DNA of 64,000 nt from Kingella oralis (lineage in GTDB: Bacteria; Pseudomonadota; Gammaproteobacteria; Burkholderiales; Neisseriaceae), in the NCBI RefSeq assembly GCF_014054985.1, contig NZ_CP059569.1:558001-622000 (forward strand), given 5' to 3'. Position numbers and translations under genes: made by a program. The notes under the pieces were generated by a model. That model was not told where the DNA came from, ran no database searches, and saw only the letters and a program-made list of their open reading frames with translations. Of this stretch, positions 1-7,697 are shown piece by piece. Position 1 is the first letter of the stretch, and every line of letters begins with the position of its first letter.

Positions 1-698
1 CCCGAGGTGGTCAGAATCAGCAGGCCGCTGGTGTTGATGTCCAGCCGCCCGATGGCAACCCAGCGGCTGCTGGCGGCTTGCGGCAGGCGGTCAAAAACGC
101 TCACGCGCCCTTGCGGGTCGTCGCGCGAGACGATTTCGCCCTCTTGCTTGTAATACAAGAGGATGCGCGGCAGGCGGTCGGCCCATTTGAGCTTGATGGC
201 GCTGCCTTTCACGGTTACTTGGTCGTCGGGCGAGACTTTGTCGCCCAGCTGCGCGGTTTTGCCGTTCACCTGCACCCAGCCGTTGCCAATCCATTCTTCC
301 ATTTGGCGGCGCGAGCCTACGCCTGATGCGGCGAGGATTTTTTGCAGGCGTTCGGGTTCTTGGCGCGAAAGGTCGGCGCGTTGTTCTTTGAGGAAATCGG
401 CGCGTTGCTGGATTTTTTGGTTGGGCGCGCGGACGATGAGTTTTTTGGCTTTGGTTACGCGCTGTTTGGCGGGCTGGGCGTTGGGGCTGCGCTCATTTTG
501 ACCGCGTTCGTTTTGGCTTTGCCGAAACGCGCTGCGCTCGTTTTCAGGCTGCCTTTTTTGGGGGGGGGTTTTAGCTTCGCTGAAACTTGCTTTGCTCGTT
601 TTCAGGCTGCCTTTGGCTTGGCGGGATGGGGGGGATTTTCGCGCGGGCTTGTTGGCGGAAATGTCGTCGAGATAGGCGCGTTGGTTTTTTTTGGACAT
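1..698 (-). CDS. rluB: 23S rRNA pseudouridine synthase, RluB type (3' end off window)
   Basis: RsuA/RluB-family enzyme that isomerises a uridine in 23S rRNA. The start is the ATG at 698-696. The first ~110 residues are a basic, low-complexity extension containing two DUS-encoded stretches (GSLKT, RQPENE) and a C9 homopolymer. An S4 RNA-binding domain follows (ERLQKILAASGVGSRRQ), then the catalytic region with GRLDINTSGLL, where the Asp of RLD is the expected nucleophile. The C-terminus lies beyond position 1. I checked that the frame at the start codon and at the S4 domain is the same. A long basic N-terminus is usual for RluB, but RluE/RluF/RsuA cannot be fully excluded without the missing C-terminus. 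Confidence 0.8.
   Translation of the reverse strand, partial: MSKKNQRAYLDDISANKPARKSPPSRQAKGSLKTSKASFSEAKTPPQKRQPENERSAFRQSQNERGQNERSPNAQPAKQRVTKAKKLIVRAPNQKIQQRADFLKEQRADLSRQEPERLQKILAASGVGSRRQMEEWIGNGWVQVNGKTAQLGDKVSPDDQVTVKGSAIKLKWADRLPRILLYYKQEGEIVSRDDPQGRVSVFDRLPQAASSRWVAIGRLDINTSGLLILTTS
560..568. repeat. Nine-base G/C homopolymer inside rluB
   Basis: Nine consecutive G on the plus strand (C9 in the rluB sense), next to six T and about 44 codons into the gene. At this length the rluB frame is open. A one-base change would shift the frame before the S4 and catalytic domains. Neisserial phase-variable genes use tracts of this kind. Confidence 0.85.
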
Positions 699-889
699 GG
701 TGGCTCTCCGTAACGATTTGGCTTGGCGGGATGGGGTCGGCTTGTTGGGTTCGGTTTTCAGGCTGCCTTTGCTAAGCACATTAAGGCAGCCTGAAAACGA
801 ATTTCTGCGCAACCAAACCGTTCTTCTGCGGTATCGGAACACGGCAGGATGGGTTAATAAAAAGGTGGCGTATTGTAGCGGATAACGGC

Positions 890-925
890 AAAGGCAGCCT
901 GAAAATTCGCTTTCAGGCTGCCTTT
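890..925. terminator. Inverted DUS pair, hairpin downstream of the GT2 gene
   Basis: AAAGGCAGCCTGAAA and its reverse complement are separated by a short loop (TTCGC core), giving a ~15 bp stem ending in a T run. It lies 39 bp past the stop of the minus-strand glycosyltransferase gene. The same 36 bases recur at 45565-45600. Confidence 0.6.
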
Positions 926-963
926 GCGGGCAGAAACCTTGGCTCGCAAACGCATCTGCGCGA

Positions 964-1770
964 TTACGTTCTCAGCTTGGCATAAACCTTGCCCAGCCAT
1001 TTGGCGGGTAGCAGGCGCGGGAGACTGCGCAACAGAAAGATGGCCAAGGCGGGCAGGGCAGCCTGAAAACGCAGGCGGTGTTTGAGCCGCATCAGTTGCC
1101 ATTCACTTTTGATGTATGCCCGGCCGCGCCGCCGTTGCAGCATGGCGTTGCCCGTGCGGGCGTGCACCAGCGTTTGCGGCAGGTTGGCAGCGGTTGCGCC
1201 TTGCGCGAGCATCCGCAGCCAGAGGTTGTAGTCTTCCATATACAGATGATGTTGGTAGCCGCCTGCTTGTTGCACGGCGGTTTTTTTGTAGGCAACGGTC
1301 ATGTGGTTGAACGGGTTGCGCTTTTTGGCATAGGCGAGGATTTCAGGCTGCGTTTGGGGGACTTGGCGGCTGGCGTGGCTTTGGCCGGGGGTGTTGGCAA
1401 ATTCGGCGATTTGACCGCCGAGCAGGGCGGTTTGCGGATGGGCGGCGAGGTAGGCGCATTGGTCGGCGAAGCGGGTGGGGGTGGCGATGTCGTCGGTGTC
1501 CATGCGGAATATCCATTCGTGCCGCGCGTGTTGCACGCCGTGGTTGAGCGCGCGCCCGAGCCCGACGTTTTCGGGCAGCCTGATGATGTTGAGCGGCAGT
1601 CGGCCGGCGAATTCGGCGAGCACGGCTTCGAGCGCGGGGGTAATCGCGCCGTCTAACACGATGAGGATTTCGGCGGCGGGGAGGGTTTGCGCGGCAAGGC
1701 TGGCGAGGCTTTGGCGCAGGTGGTCGGGGTGTTCTTTGGCGTAGAGGGAGAGCAGGGCGGTGAAGTGCAT
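964..1770 (-). CDS. Family 2 glycosyltransferase
   Basis: 268-residue GT-A fold glycosyltransferase, probably cytoplasmic, adding a sugar to a surface glycan. The N-terminal nucleotide-binding part is residues 3-41 (LIVLDG at 36-41). The metal-binding DTDD is at 91-94, and the acceptor/catalytic segment MEDYNLWLRML at about 178-188. The C-terminal ~30 residues are hydrophobic and basic, suggesting membrane association. It resembles the AmsE-like group of GT2 enzymes. The donor and acceptor cannot be inferred. It stands alone, with an inverted DUS hairpin downstream and about 120 bp of DUS-containing spacer upstream. Other glycan genes (GT14, gmhB, flippase, galE, initiating transferase) are scattered through the window rather than forming one operon. 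Confidence 0.85.
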   Translation of the reverse strand: MHFTALLSLYAKEHPDHLRQSLASLAAQTLPAAEILIVLDGAITPALEAVLAEFAGRLPLNIIRLPENVGLGRALNHGVQHARHEWIFRMDTDDIATPTRFADQCAYLAAHPQTALLGGQIAEFANTPGQSHASRQVPQTQPEILAYAKKRNPFNHMTVAYKKTAVQQAGGYQHHLYMEDYNLWLRMLAQGATAANLPQTLVHARTGNAMLQRRRGRAYIKSEWQLMRLKHRLRFQAALPALAIFLLRSLPRLLPAKWLGKVYAKLRT

Positions 1771-1891
1771 GAGATTGGGGGGGCGAGGGTTGGTGAACGG
1801 GGTTTCAGGCTGACTTTGGGGTTTCAGGCGGTATTGGAGGCAGCCCGAAACGGCAAAACACGGCTTTCAGGCTGCCTTTGGTTATTTTGGC

Positions 1892-2603
1892 TCACAACGG
1901 CTTACCGCCCCAGCCGTGGGCAATCATGTCTTTATCGTCAAACACGCGCGGCTCGACGAGTTGGCGCAGCAGGTCAAATTGGGCAAACAAATCCACCTTG
2001 TCCACATTGCCGATTTGCGGCTCGCCGCCCGTAGCAAGCGCAGGCACGAAGCTGAACATTTCGTCTTCTGCCAATGCGCCGAATTTTTTGACGGCGCGCT
2101 GGAATAGCGGTTTGCCTTTATCGTCTTCCATGTCCAAATATTCCGGATTTTTTACTAAGAAAAACAATTCCAGCGCAAAATCTGCATCACCTTTTTTAAT
2201 CATTTTTTCATGGCTGCGCCCAACAGTAATAAAGCCGAAATGCGGGATGATGCAGTATTTGTTGCCGTAAGTAGGTTCCCAAACAAACAGCTCACCCCAA
2301 CCCGAGCGGGCAATCACATAATAATCACGCCCGTCCTACTGCACGTTTTCAGGCAGCCATTCGGCAAGGATGTCTTCGTAGTCTTCGGGGTTGGTAATCC
2401 AAAACAGCCCGTCGGCGAAGTGGCAAAAACCGTATTCCTGCCAGTATTCCAGCAGGCGGTCGGGCAGTTTGCCGCGATATTTGTTTAGCGTGGCGGCGGA
2501 TACGGGGCGGCCGTTTTAGCTTCACAACTCCGCTTCGCTACGCAGGCTGCCCGAGGATGGCGAACAGTTCGGTGAAACGGGATTGGGGGTTAAGGTGGGA
2601 CAT
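1892..2603 (-). pseudogene. Broken GAD-like / DUF1851 (Tdi1-type immunity) gene
   Basis: The pieces read as one ~210-residue protein. The N-terminus is MSHLNPQSRFTELFAILGQP (start at 2603). The middle, RPVSAATLNKYRGKLPDRL and WQEYGFCHFADGLFW, is typical of GAD-like domains. The C-terminus, AEDEMFSFVPALATGG to the stop at 1892, is typical of DUF1851/Tdi1. Two lesions break it. A DUS-linked repeat at about 2513-2551 joins the first block to the second with stops and a frame change. An in-frame TAG near 2335-2337 separates ENVQ from DGRDYYVIARSGWG. Such proteins often act as immunity factors to type VI or polymorphic toxins; no toxin gene is visible next to it. Read as a pseudogene, although the 141-residue 3' frame could still make a fragment. 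Confidence 0.7.
2513..2551 (-). repeat. DUS-linked short repeat inserted in the GAD-like gene
   Basis: A stretch combining a TTTTAGCTTC motif, an ACTCCGCTTCGCT motif and a DUS half (GCAGGCTGCC). A near-identical copy is at 42947-42982, and related copies are at about 570-610, 32043-32078, 36560-36595, 50624-50662 and 53588-53627. Here it interrupts the reading frame between GQP and RPVS. Confidence 0.6.
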
Positions 2604-2667
2604 GGTGATGCCTTTCTGTGGGTGGGTTGATGGGTTGAGGCAGCCTGAAAACGCTGGGTGCGGCGGT

Positions 2668-3480
2668 TTACACGTTTTGCTCGTATTGCAGCCAGCGCAT
2701 TTGGTTTTCGGCGGAGACTTTGCGGGCGAACCATGCGCCGTTTTTTTTGGCTGCCCAGAGGTCGTCCAGCGAGAGGGTGTCGGGGTGGTTTGCGCCGTGG
2801 GCGAAGCGGATAAAGCGGTGGTTGTCGTTAATATGGTTGAGGCTGCCTGAAAGTTGGTGGGCGATGTGTTGGAAGAAGTGTTCGTCGGGGACGAGTTTTT
2901 TTTCAAACAGGGCGGCGTTGTCGCCGAGGCTGTGGTCAAACAATAGTTTCAGCGCGGCACGGTTGGCGGAAAACCATTGGCTGCCTGCGAGGCAGATTTG
3001 GCGGCTGGGGAGGATGCGGTCGGCGATTTTCAGGCTGCGGGTGAGGATTTTGCCCGGCAGGCTGCGTTGCCATGCGGTGTCGGCGTGGGGGGCGTTGAAG
3101 CGGGTGCGGTAGCGCAGGTGGGGGCTGGGTTGGCTGCATAGCCAGAGGGTGTTTTCAGGCTGCGTTTGGCATTGGGCGGCGAGGGTTTGGGGGCTTTGCA
3201 GCATGGCGCAGCTGCCGCTGATGAGGTGGTAGTGGCGGGTGTCGGGGTTGGCGAGCGCGGCTTGGATGAGGGCGAGGGTGGCTTCTATCATGGTGAAGCC
3301 GCCCCAGTTGATGCGGATGCGGTGGCTGATAAGGTGGACGTTGGGCAGGGTGGTGAGGCTGCCTGTCAGGCGGGGGGATTGGGCGTCGTGGTGGATGTAG
3401 TAGTGCGCTTGGGGGTGGCGGGCGGCGTGGGCGGCGATGTGGGGCAGGGGTTGGTGGGAGAGGATAAGGTAGGTGGTCAT
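2668..3480 (-). CDS. GT14-type (core-2/I-branching-like) glycosyltransferase
   Basis: 270-residue protein matching the 'Branch' family of beta-1,6-N-acetylglucosaminyl/xylosyl-transferase-like enzymes. Seen motifs: N-terminal YLILSHQ with YYIHHDAQ at about 27-34; LISGSCAML at 86-94, where the family has SG.D.PL; GSQWFS at 166-171; and VPDEHFFQ at 197-204, the conserved PDE segment. There is no signal peptide or transmembrane helix, so it should act on a cytoplasmic or membrane-interface acceptor. Bacterial members usually decorate surface polysaccharide or LOS; the exact linkage is unknown. The downstream neighbour is the broken GAD-like gene and upstream is a conserved hypothetical, so context does not name a pathway. 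Confidence 0.75.
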   Translation of the reverse strand: MTTYLILSHQPLPHIAAHAARHPQAHYYIHHDAQSPRLTGSLTTLPNVHLISHRIRINWGGFTMIEATLALIQAALANPDTRHYHLISGSCAMLQSPQTLAAQCQTQPENTLWLCSQPSPHLRYRTRFNAPHADTAWQRSLPGKILTRSLKIADRILPSRQICLAGSQWFSANRAALKLLFDHSLGDNAALFEKKLVPDEHFFQHIAHQLSGSLNHINDNHRFIRFAHGANHPDTLSLDDLWAAKKNGAWFARKVSAENQMRWLQYEQNV

Positions 3481-3505
3481 GGCGGGGGTTTGGTTGGACT
3501 GTGTT

Positions 3506-4135
3506 TCAGGCTGCCTCTAAATCGGGCAGGGCTTGGGCGAGGTGGGTGAGTGCGTCGTCCCACGGGCTGCTGCGGCAGGCGTAGTAGCCATCGTTGTATT
3601 CTTCGGCTTCGCTTTCGGCGAGGTAGGCGATGGCGGCGTATAGGGCGCGCTGCTGGGCGGGGTTGAGCGGCAGGTTGTTGGTGTGGAAGTCGTTGGCAAG
3701 GGCGTAGGATAGGATTTCGTGGGCGGAACAATCGGGGTTTTGCAACGCCCAGAGCAGGTAATAGGGCAGGGCGAAGCGTCTGCCTGCGCCGTCCATAAAG
3801 CTGATGGCGGAAAAGGGGTTGAAACGCGGCAGGCTGTTTTCCAGATGCCCTTGGAACAGGACGTTTTCCCAATGCTCGCGCTCGTCTTGGGCGCGGCAGC
3901 GGCGGTATTTGGGGGCGGTTTCGTTGAGATAATCGTCTATGCAGTCGGCTTCTAGGATGCCGATGCCATTGCCCAATGTGGTCTCGGCGAAGGCATGGCA
4001 GATGCGGATGGCGACGGTTTCGCGTGCGTCGTCCCAAGTTTGGGCGTGTTGGCACAGGTAGTCCAAAATGGGCACGAGCCGTTCGGGCGGCATGGTGTTG
4101 GGGGATTGGGCAGGACGTTTGGCCTTGCGTTTCAT
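3506..4135 (-). CDS. Conserved hypothetical protein (209 aa)
   Basis: Soluble protein with no signal or membrane segment. The first ~14 residues are basic and could be dispensable, since a second Met follows at residue 15. The middle (DDYLNETAPKYRRC, about 67-80) and the stretch around NPFSAISFMDGAGRRFALPYY (about 106-126) recall small DUF6714-like proteins; this is a weak impression only. The last codons and the stop (DLEAA) are supplied by a DUS. It lies between the GT14 gene (25 bp downstream) and gmhB (33 bp upstream) on the same strand, so cotranscription is plausible. Function unknown. Confidence 0.7.
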   Translation of the reverse strand: MKRKAKRPAQSPNTMPPERLVPILDYLCQHAQTWDDARETVAIRICHAFAETTLGNGIGILEADCIDDYLNETAPKYRRCRAQDEREHWENVLFQGHLENSLPRFNPFSAISFMDGAGRRFALPYYLLWALQNPDCSAHEILSYALANDFHTNNLPLNPAQQRALYAAIAYLAESEAEEYNDGYYACRSSPWDDALTHLAQALPDLEAA

Positions 4136-4168
4136 GGTTTCAGGCTGCGTTTGGGGCAGATTGGGTTT

Positions 4169-4735
4169 TCAGGCTGCGCTTGCGCCGGGTTGGTTGGGGC
4201 GCACCAGTTGCACGGCAAAGTCTAACAGGCTGTCAAAAATCTGCGTGCCTGGCGGCAGGTTGCCACCGTCTTTTTCCAGCGTTCTCATGCCTTTGCCCGT
4301 GCGCACGAGAATGGGCTTGCCGCCTGCGCCGGCGATGGCCTGCAAGTCGCGCAGGCTGTCGCCCACCAGATAGGTGTCGGCGGCTTGGGCTTGGAAGCGG
4401 TCTAGGATGTCCAAAACCATGCCGGGTTTGGGTTTGCGGCAGTCGCATTGGCTGTCGGCGGTGTGCGGGCAGAACCATACGCCGCTGATTTCGCCGCCTG
4501 CTTGGCGCACGAGTTTGTGCATTTTGGCGTGCATTTCGTTGAGCGTTTGCACGTTGAAATAGCCGCGCGCGATGCCTGATTGGTTGGTGGCGACGGCGAT
4601 GGTGTAGCCCGCTTGGGTTAAAAAGGCGATGGCATCGAGGCTGCCGTCTATCGGCTGCCATTCTTCGGGGCTTTTGATGAATTGGTCGCTGTCGTGGTTA
4701 ATCACGCCGTCTCGGTCTAGGATGATGAGTTTCAT
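4169..4735 (-). CDS. gmhB: D-glycero-beta-D-manno-heptose 1,7-bisphosphate 7-phosphatase
   Basis: HAD-superfamily phosphatase of ADP-heptose synthesis, which supplies heptose for the LPS/LOS inner core. The N-terminus LIILDRDGVIN holds the catalytic DxD pair (D7, D9). ATNQSG at about 49-54 is motif II. The zinc-binding loop CPHTADSQCDC (C89, H91, C97, C99) marks the GmhB subfamily, and CRKPKPGM plus VGDSLRD (about 124-130) complete the active site. At 188 residues it has the normal family length. The C-terminal ASAA and stop fall in a DUS. It precedes a conserved hypothetical and a GT14 gene on the same strand. Confidence 0.95.
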   Translation of the reverse strand: MKLIILDRDGVINHDSDQFIKSPEEWQPIDGSLDAIAFLTQAGYTIAVATNQSGIARGYFNVQTLNEMHAKMHKLVRQAGGEISGVWFCPHTADSQCDCRKPKPGMVLDILDRFQAQAADTYLVGDSLRDLQAIAGAGGKPILVRTGKGMRTLEKDGGNLPPGTQIFDSLLDFAVQLVRPNQPGASAA

Positions 4736-4774
4736 GGTGTACCTTTTAATTGAGGGATGATGGGCGGGGCATTT

Positions 4775-4999
4775 TCAGGCTGCCCACATGATTTCTAACA
4801 GCCATGCGGCGGCAAGCAGGATGGCGAGGATAATGATGAGGTTTTTGAGCTTGGCGCGCGGCGGCTCGGGCATGGATGCGGGCGGGGGCGTGTCGGGGAT
4901 GAGGAAGGTGCTGCCGCAGTGGTTGCATTGGTGGCGGTCGCCTTGGATATGGCGATGGCTGGGGCTGTGGCATTGCGGGCATCGGATGGGACGGGGCAT
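4775..4999 (-). CDS. Small zinc-ribbon membrane protein
   Basis: 74 residues. Four cysteines in two CxxC pairs (C7/C10 and C25/C28) form a likely zinc ribbon at the N-terminus. A proline-rich linker follows, then one hydrophobic helix at about residues 51-74, giving a cytoplasmic ribbon on a C-terminal membrane anchor. The stop codon is within a DUS (WAA*). It lies 9 bp downstream of the DUF7832-like gene and upstream of gmhB, all on the minus strand. No specific function can be assigned. Confidence 0.7.
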   Translation of the reverse strand: MPRPIRCPQCHSPSHRHIQGDRHQCNHCGSTFLIPDTPPPASMPEPPRAKLKNLIIILAILLAAAWLLEIMWAA

Positions 5000-5008
5000 G
5001 GCTTGGGG

Positions 5009-5449
5009 CTATTTTTTCAGGCTGCCTAACCAGACTGCATAGGCAACCTGAAAGGCGGCGTTCAGTTTGGCTTGGTTTTCGGGGGTGTCGTGGGTGCGGT
5101 AGAACTGCGTTTGGTTTTGGATGCCGAGCGCGGCGAAGTAGTCGGCAAGAAATGCGCCGTAGCCTTCTTCTTCGTCGGCGTAGTAGAAGCGGGTGAAGCG
5201 GTTGCCGAGCTCGTTGAAGCAGCCGTCGTCGATGCCGCCGTTGAGCTGTTCCAGCACGAATTCGGTGCCCGAAATCAAGCCGATTTGCAAGTCGTGAAAT
5301 TGCGGCAGGCGCGTGGCGGCGGGGCTGTGGAGATTTTGCGAGACCGCCCATGCGTAGTAAAAGCCGATGTGGTGGGCGGCGTTGCGCTCGGGCAGGTCGC
5401 CGGGGTAGTCGGGGGCTTCGGCGTGAAAGGAGATGTGGTCGTAGTGCAT
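5009..5449 (-). CDS. DUF7832-like hypothetical protein
   Basis: 146-residue soluble protein. The pattern LPERNAAHHIGFYYAWAV near the N-terminus, then DDGCFNELGNRFTRFYY and a late YRTHDTPENQ, matches what I remember of the DUF7832 family, which is seen as scattered single genes in bacteria. No catalytic residues are evident. It ends in GSLKK, encoded by a DUS. The downstream zinc-ribbon gene is 9 bp away, so they are probably cotranscribed. Upstream lies a 150 bp spacer holding five DUS in both orientations. Confidence 0.65.
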   Translation of the reverse strand: MHYDHISFHAEAPDYPGDLPERNAAHHIGFYYAWAVSQNLHSPAATRLPQFHDLQIGLISGTEFVLEQLNGGIDDGCFNELGNRFTRFYYADEEEGYGAFLADYFAALGIQNQTQFYRTHDTPENQAKLNAAFQVAYAVWLGSLKK

Positions 5450-5598
5450 TTTCAGGCTGCCTTGGGTTGCGAATGCCAGATTGTAAACAAAAACAGGCAG
5501 CCTGAAAAAAGAGATTTCAGGCTGCCTTTGGAGGTGTTTGTTTCAGGCTGCCTTGCGGGTGCGCATGGAGGCAGCCTGAAAACGTTGCCGAGCGGGCA

Positions 5599-7659
5599 TC
5601 ATTCGCCCAAAAGCGAAATATCCGCCACCGCGTTCATCAGTTGCGACAATTCGTTCAACAAATTCAAACGGTTCTGCTTCACAGCGGCATCATCCGCCAT
5701 CACCATCACATTATCAAAAAACGCATCCACTTGCGGTTTCACCGCCGCCAGCGCGGTTAAGGCAGCCTGAAAATCGTGTTTCGCCAACGCGGCTTGCACG
5801 GTGGGGCGCAGGGCTTGCGTGGCGGCAAACAGGGCGCGTTCCGCGTCTTCCTGCAACAGATTTTCCTGCACCGCACCCAGCTGGGCATCGGCTTTTTTCA
5901 ACAGATTTTGCACGCGCTTGTTAGCAGCGGCAAGCGCGGCGGCTTCGGGCAGTTTTTTAAACGATTCAACGGCTTGCAATTTATCCGCCAAATCATCCAA
6001 ACGGTCGGGACGTTGCGCCAACACAGCGGCAACCGTGTCTTGCGCGTAATCGTTTTGCAGCAGCACCGCCAAACGCGCCTGCATAAAATCCGCCACTTCG
6101 GTAACGGTGTTAGCCGCCAGCAAATCTCTGGGGAACTGCGCAGCAACAGTAGTTAGCAAGTCATTGATAGACAACGGACTATTCATCAGCATCCGCAGCA
6201 CGCCCAATGCCGCACGGCGCAGTGCGTAGGGGTCTTTGTCGCCCGTGGGAATCAGCCCGATGCCCCAAATGCCCACCAGCGTTTCCAGCTTGTCCGCCAG
6301 CGCCACAGCGGTGGCAATCGGACTTTCGGGCAGCTTGTCGCCGGCAAAACGTGGCTGGTAGTGCTGTTCAATCGCGGCAGCGATTTCAGGCTGCTCACCA
6401 TCCAGCACGGCATAATATTTGCCCATCGTGCCTTGCAGCTCGGGGAATTCGCCCACCATTTCGGTAACCAAATCGGCTTTGGCAAGGCGTGCGGCGCGTT
6501 CGGCGGTGGCGCGGTCTGTGCCCAGCTGCTCCGCGATGTGCGCGGCGATGGTTTGCAAGCGGTCGATGCGCTGGGCTTGGCTGCCGATTTTGTTATGATA
6601 AACAACGTGTTCCAGCTTAGGTAGGCGGCTTTCCAGCGTCGCTTTTTGGTCTTGCTTGTAGAAAAATTCCGCATCGCTCAACCGCGCGCGCAGCACGCGC
6701 TCGTTGCCATGGATAATGTGGCTTGGGTCGGCGGTTTGCAAATTGGACACCAGCAAAAAGCGGTTCATCAGCTTGCCGTTTTGGTCTAACAGCGGGAAAT
6801 ATTTTTGGTTTTGCTGCATGGTCAAAATCAAGCATTCTTGCGGCACGGCAAGGAAATGCGCTTCAAATTCCGCTTGCAAAACAACGGGGTATTCCACCAG
6901 CGCGGTTACTTCGTCCAGCAGCGCATCATCGGCGGCAACGCGGGCGTTTAGGCTGCCTGAAACCTTGTCCAGCTCGGCTTTAATCGCGGCGCGACGTTTG
7001 GCAAACGAAGCAATCACCTTGCCCTGCTCGGCGATTTGTTGCGCATAATCATCCGCTTGCGCCAACACAATCTCACCCTGCGACAAAAAGCGATGCCCCA
7101 AAGTTTGGCGGCCGCTATCCAAGCCCAACACGTTCACAGGCACCACATCCGCGCCATGCAACACCACCAAGCCATGCACAGGGCGCACAAACGTGTGCGT
7201 GCTGCTGCCCCAGCGCATTACTTTGGGAATCGGCAGTTTTTTGATGGCGGTGTTGATGATTTCGCCCAAAAGCGCGGCAAGCGTTTGCCCCGCTTGGGTA
7301 AATTCGTGCGCGTACACATCTTGCTTGCCGTCGTGGATGATTTTCAGGCTGCCGATTTCCACGCCGCACGAGCGGGCGAAACCTTCCAAAGCCTTGGTGG
7401 GTACGCCGTCTTTCATGCCCGCTGCCACGGAAACGCCTTTGCGCACAACGTGTTGGTCTGCCTGCACAGGCTTCACATTTGCCACCGAAACCGCAAGGCG
7501 GCGCGGCGAAGCGTAGGCGGTGTATTGCGTTGTGCCGTCAATCAGTTGTGCTTTTTCCAAGCCTTCGGCGATGGATTGGGCAAAGTGGTTGCCCAAGTTG
7601 TTTAGGGCTTTGGGGGGGAGTTCTTCGGTTAATAGTTCAATTAGAAGGGTTTGGGTCAT
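5599..7659 (-). CDS. glyS: Glycine-tRNA ligase beta subunit
   Basis: Beta subunit of the alpha2beta2 glycyl-tRNA synthetase, which charges tRNA-Gly in the cytoplasm. The N-terminus TLLIELLTEELPPKAL is diagnostic, and the length (686) fits the ~690-residue family. It includes the HD-like central region and a C-terminal DALR-type anticodon-binding domain. DUS-encoded GSLK occurs at least twice and FQAAL once within the protein. The partner alpha subunit glyQ is two genes upstream, with msbA between them, all on the minus strand. The stop is followed by a DUS array that may terminate transcription. Confidence 0.97.
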   Translation of the reverse strand: MTQTLLIELLTEELPPKALNNLGNHFAQSIAEGLEKAQLIDGTTQYTAYASPRRLAVSVANVKPVQADQHVVRKGVSVAAGMKDGVPTKALEGFARSCGVEIGSLKIIHDGKQDVYAHEFTQAGQTLAALLGEIINTAIKKLPIPKVMRWGSSTHTFVRPVHGLVVLHGADVVPVNVLGLDSGRQTLGHRFLSQGEIVLAQADDYAQQIAEQGKVIASFAKRRAAIKAELDKVSGSLNARVAADDALLDEVTALVEYPVVLQAEFEAHFLAVPQECLILTMQQNQKYFPLLDQNGKLMNRFLLVSNLQTADPSHIIHGNERVLRARLSDAEFFYKQDQKATLESRLPKLEHVVYHNKIGSQAQRIDRLQTIAAHIAEQLGTDRATAERAARLAKADLVTEMVGEFPELQGTMGKYYAVLDGEQPEIAAAIEQHYQPRFAGDKLPESPIATAVALADKLETLVGIWGIGLIPTGDKDPYALRRAALGVLRMLMNSPLSINDLLTTVAAQFPRDLLAANTVTEVADFMQARLAVLLQNDYAQDTVAAVLAQRPDRLDDLADKLQAVESFKKLPEAAALAAANKRVQNLLKKADAQLGAVQENLLQEDAERALFAATQALRPTVQAALAKHDFQAALTALAAVKPQVDAFFDNVMVMADDAAVKQNRLNLLNELSQLMNAVADISLLGE

Positions 7660-7697
7660 GTTTTGCTTTCTTATGGGGAGATTGGGGTAATCGGGTT

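Noticed and set aside
1078..1656. 192-codon plus-strand open frame opposite the GT2 gene
   Set aside because: Antisense shadow of a well-supported glycosyltransferase with catalytic motifs on the other strand.
2335..2337. In-frame TAG as a recoded (pyrrolysine-like) codon
   Set aside because: The same gene is also broken by a repeat insertion, and other genes here use TAG or TAA as normal stops. Pseudogene is simpler.
5450..5600. Regularly repeated DUS as a CRISPR array
   Set aside because: Repeats are 12-14 bp in both orientations with irregular spacing and no cas genes. They are uptake sequences.
5072..5770. 232-codon plus-strand open frame opposite the DUF7832-like gene and glyS
   Set aside because: It runs antisense to two supported genes, has the Val/Gly-rich composition typical of shadow frames in GC-rich DNA, and has no recognisable domain.
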